The position numbers and the translations under genes are program-made. The notes below the pieces were generated by a model. The model did no database searches. It worked only from the letters and a program-made list of their open reading frames with translations, and was not told where the DNA came from. A stretch of 64,000 bases of DNA, taken from positions 47,202,138 to 47,266,137 of the forward strand of contig CM075760.1 of the NCBI GenBank assembly GCA_037974335.1, written 5' to 3'. How positions within the stretch are numbered: position 1 is the first letter of the stretch; the number at the start of each line of letters is the position of its first letter. Shown piece after piece: positions 61,900 through 64,000 of the stretch. This DNA is from Prionace glauca (taxonomy: Eukaryota > Chordata > Chondrichthyes > Carcharhiniformes > Carcharhinidae).

Positions 61900-64000
61900 A
61901 ATATAACGCCACCAATTGGTCTGACCACAATGTCCAACTCCACGCTGTTGCTGCAGGTCCTAATGGTTCCAGTGAGAGCCCATGTCACTTAACACAAGAT
62001 AAAAAACGTTTCTTTCAACCTGATTTCTCAACTTATCATTAACTTCAACATTCAAAAGCGGTAGCCCAGTAAATATTTAAGGAGCAATGATTTCTGCTCA
62101 ATCACTAATGCATCATTCTCATCTTCCTTTGAATAATTTCAATCAGTTCTGCCCAGTACTTGTTTGCTGCTCAATGTTTAATGTAATATATTTTTATTCA
62201 TTACATATCTCCACATTCTGAATGAAATATCTCTGAAGTATACAACATTGAATTGCAAACATGACTGACCAACAAAAGGAATCGAGTCACTGGGTAATAC
62301 ACATCCCATGGTACTTATTTGAGATTGACCAAAGTCAGCCTTTAAACAAAATCAAGTATCTTTAAAGGGAAGAGATTTAAAATGATCTGTTAGTTATACT
62401 TGATCCCTTTTTTACTCTGTGTATGAAACATTCTGGCGCCTAAATCTCATTCATCTCTAGGAAGTCCAGCAGATCCGCACTGATTCTCGGTTCCCTCATC
62501 TGTCTGAGTAGTTTTTCTTAATTCTTTACTCTGAAGAACGATGTTAAAATGATGGTTCTGTGCAATGTGTACCATTTCCTCTAGTTCAGTTACAGTACAA
62601 ATTAACAGTACAAGTATTATCCTACAAACACCATTTGCCAGGGGAGGTTCAGTTCTTTGCTCTATCGCCTGTGAAGCAGATGTTTTCACAATCCAAATCT
62701 CACGATGCATTCAGATGCGCCAGTGCAAACCGAGGGGAATGATGAAATGTGAGAGGTGCCGGATTTCGGATGAGATGTTGAATTAGGGACAAGAAAAGTT
62801 ATGAAATTGTAGAACTTAGATGGCTGAATGACAAGAAATGCTGCACAATGTACCTGCACAAATCAGCGAGCTTCCTCTTGATGCATAAGCTAAGTGTCTG
62901 CCTGTACTCAATGATGAAACAAAACTGAGCAGTTTCTCATGTACTGTTGACTTATCACGTGCCTCTATCTATGTCATGGCATGCCGTTCCCCATTTATTA
63001 CAGCACTGTTTTACAGTCCAGGGCAATCGATCAGAAAACTCTATTCATCGACCCACTATTCATATCCATCTGTGATAAACACTCACCAACATTGGATGGA
63101 ACAATTACCTGACACGCTTGCATAGACATCTCCAGGGTAGACTCCAGTCGCTTTTGAGCTCCCAAGCAGCAGCTGTATCAGTCTTGCTTTCTGACACAGC
63201 CTGTTCAAGGAAAGTAAAGGAAGAAAAGCTGTAATGATAATTGCGGAGATCAATTGCTTAGTGTCCAGAACTTAACAGCGGCTATTCTTTTAAAATTACA
63301 TTAGAAAAATACATTAGAAAAATAAACTAATGGCCAAAGAAGGAGGAAGTGGAATATTGAAAAAAGGAATCCCGGACAAATAAAACCATTTAATTCTGTT
63401 TTCCTGTCTACGTTCCCCGCGACTGCAGCTTCAATCAGTGGATTACTGCATATCCCTGGGACACAAAATTCAACCCGGTTGAAGCCTCCCAGTACACCGA
63501 ACACAAGCTGAGCAAAACGTACATAGATTATATCCCTCTCACTGAACCATCGAGCAGCATTTACCCGATACCTGAGTGAATCACAGTCAATATTCACACC
63601 AAGTTTCCAAAACTTTTCAGTGTTAAATTATTTCATTTGCGTGAAACGCTGAGTGCTGTGAATCTAGAAATGGGCATCCGTTTTACCCAGAGACTTGTTC
63701 CCCAAGGTCAACCTTCAGGTTTGCAATTCAATTTATGTTGGGCATTGAAGTGAATTTCACTTCAAAATGAGGACAAAAGAAGGGAAATATTAAATCTTGG
63801 GACAGACCCTGAGGGAAATGGATCACAATATTAGGATGGAGTTGCAGCTGGGAACGGTGTTATTGATGATTGAGAGTAAATATTGGATCCTTGGGCTTCT
63901 GTTTGTCAGTTCCCTTCCGTCCCATTGAATTCCTCCCTGCAATAAGACACATGGATTCATATTACCTGCACATTCATAGAAGAAAGGGAATGACCAACAC
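61900..64000. other. No gene seen
   Basis: About 2.1 kb of A/T-rich sequence with short open frames on both strands and no clear domain, V segment, tRNA or repeat, apart from a phrase at 62,955-63,005 like the degenerate repeats of 56.5-57.3 kb. The window ends inside this stretch. Confidence 0.45.

Noticed and set aside
61609-61992. 127-codon open frame over tRNA-Val
   Set aside because: The central part (FLPGFEPGTFRVLGECDNHY) is a translation of the tRNA gene in antisense, a well-known false protein.
63301-63597. 98-codon minus-strand open frame
   Set aside because: No family likeness, no codon or splice evidence, and similar lengths arise by chance in this A/T-rich stretch.
1-64000. LTR retrovirus or other virus-like element
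   Set aside because: I looked for gag, protease, integrase or envelope-like readings and paired long terminal repeats and recognised none. The reverse-transcriptase sequences here are of LINE type, and the Penelope-like copies are not LTR elements.

Overview
This is vertebrate genomic DNA, most likely from an elasmobranch (shark). The grounds are many tRNA-derived SINEs of the HE1 type known from sharks and rays, several 5'-truncated CR1-clade LINEs with (TTCTTATG)n-type tails, Penelope-like elements, KRAB-less C2H2 zinc-finger genes, T-cell-receptor V segments with 23-bp-spacer RSSs, and eukaryotic tRNA genes. I recognise no bacterial gene, CRISPR array, operon or LTR/retroviral element. The species cannot be fixed from the sequence alone.

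Layout. (1) 1-26 kb is a cluster of C2H2 zinc-finger genes on both strands: an intact 16-finger gene (5.05-6.48 kb, minus), a broken copy and an intact 9-finger copy in tandem (11.0-12.1 and 13.2-14.0 kb, plus), an intact 12-finger gene (19.27-20.31 kb, minus), and remnants at 3.6-4.4, 16.8-17.5, 22.3-22.75 and 25.26-25.76 kb. GC-rich promoter patches lie at 1.6-2.0, 7.7-8.0, 9.7-10.3 and 23.5-23.9 kb; three of them share one module, a CCAAT box and a TGATTGACAG element exactly 10 bp apart. (2) 26.8-36.2 kb holds T-cell-receptor alpha/delta-type V segments in mixed orientation: 26.86-27.31 (minus), 29.31-29.73 (plus), 32.09-32.42 (plus, no leader intron), an orphan leader exon at 33.16-33.20 (minus), a truncated V end at 34.32 (minus) and 35.53-35.94 (minus). 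(3) 37.3-40.9 kb is low-complexity and satellite DNA: a pyrimidine-rich tandem array, a C-rich stretch and a 30-bp minisatellite. (4) 43.3-44.9 kb carries a two-exon rhodopsin-class receptor resembling GPR139. (5) 45.49-54.11 kb is one large palindrome with arms of about 3.46 kb. Each arm carries tRNA-Glu(CTC)-like, tRNA-Phe(GAA) and tRNA-Leu(AAG) genes, mirrored about position 49,800; the spacer holds a Penelope-like 3' end with a hammerhead-ribozyme core. (6) 54.1-64 kb has two CR1 copies, SINEs, a functional-looking V segment (58.41-58.89, plus), a V pseudogene whose RSS has been cut by a CR1 insertion (60.75-61.09, minus) and a tRNA-Val(AAC) gene.

How it fits together. The V segments look like part of a TRA/TRD locus, where recombination joins V segments to J (or D) segments outside the window. 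Segments on opposite strands would need inversional as well as deletional joining. Zinc-finger, GPCR and tRNA genes border or interrupt the V array. Repeats account for most of the remaining sequence and for much of the gene decay.
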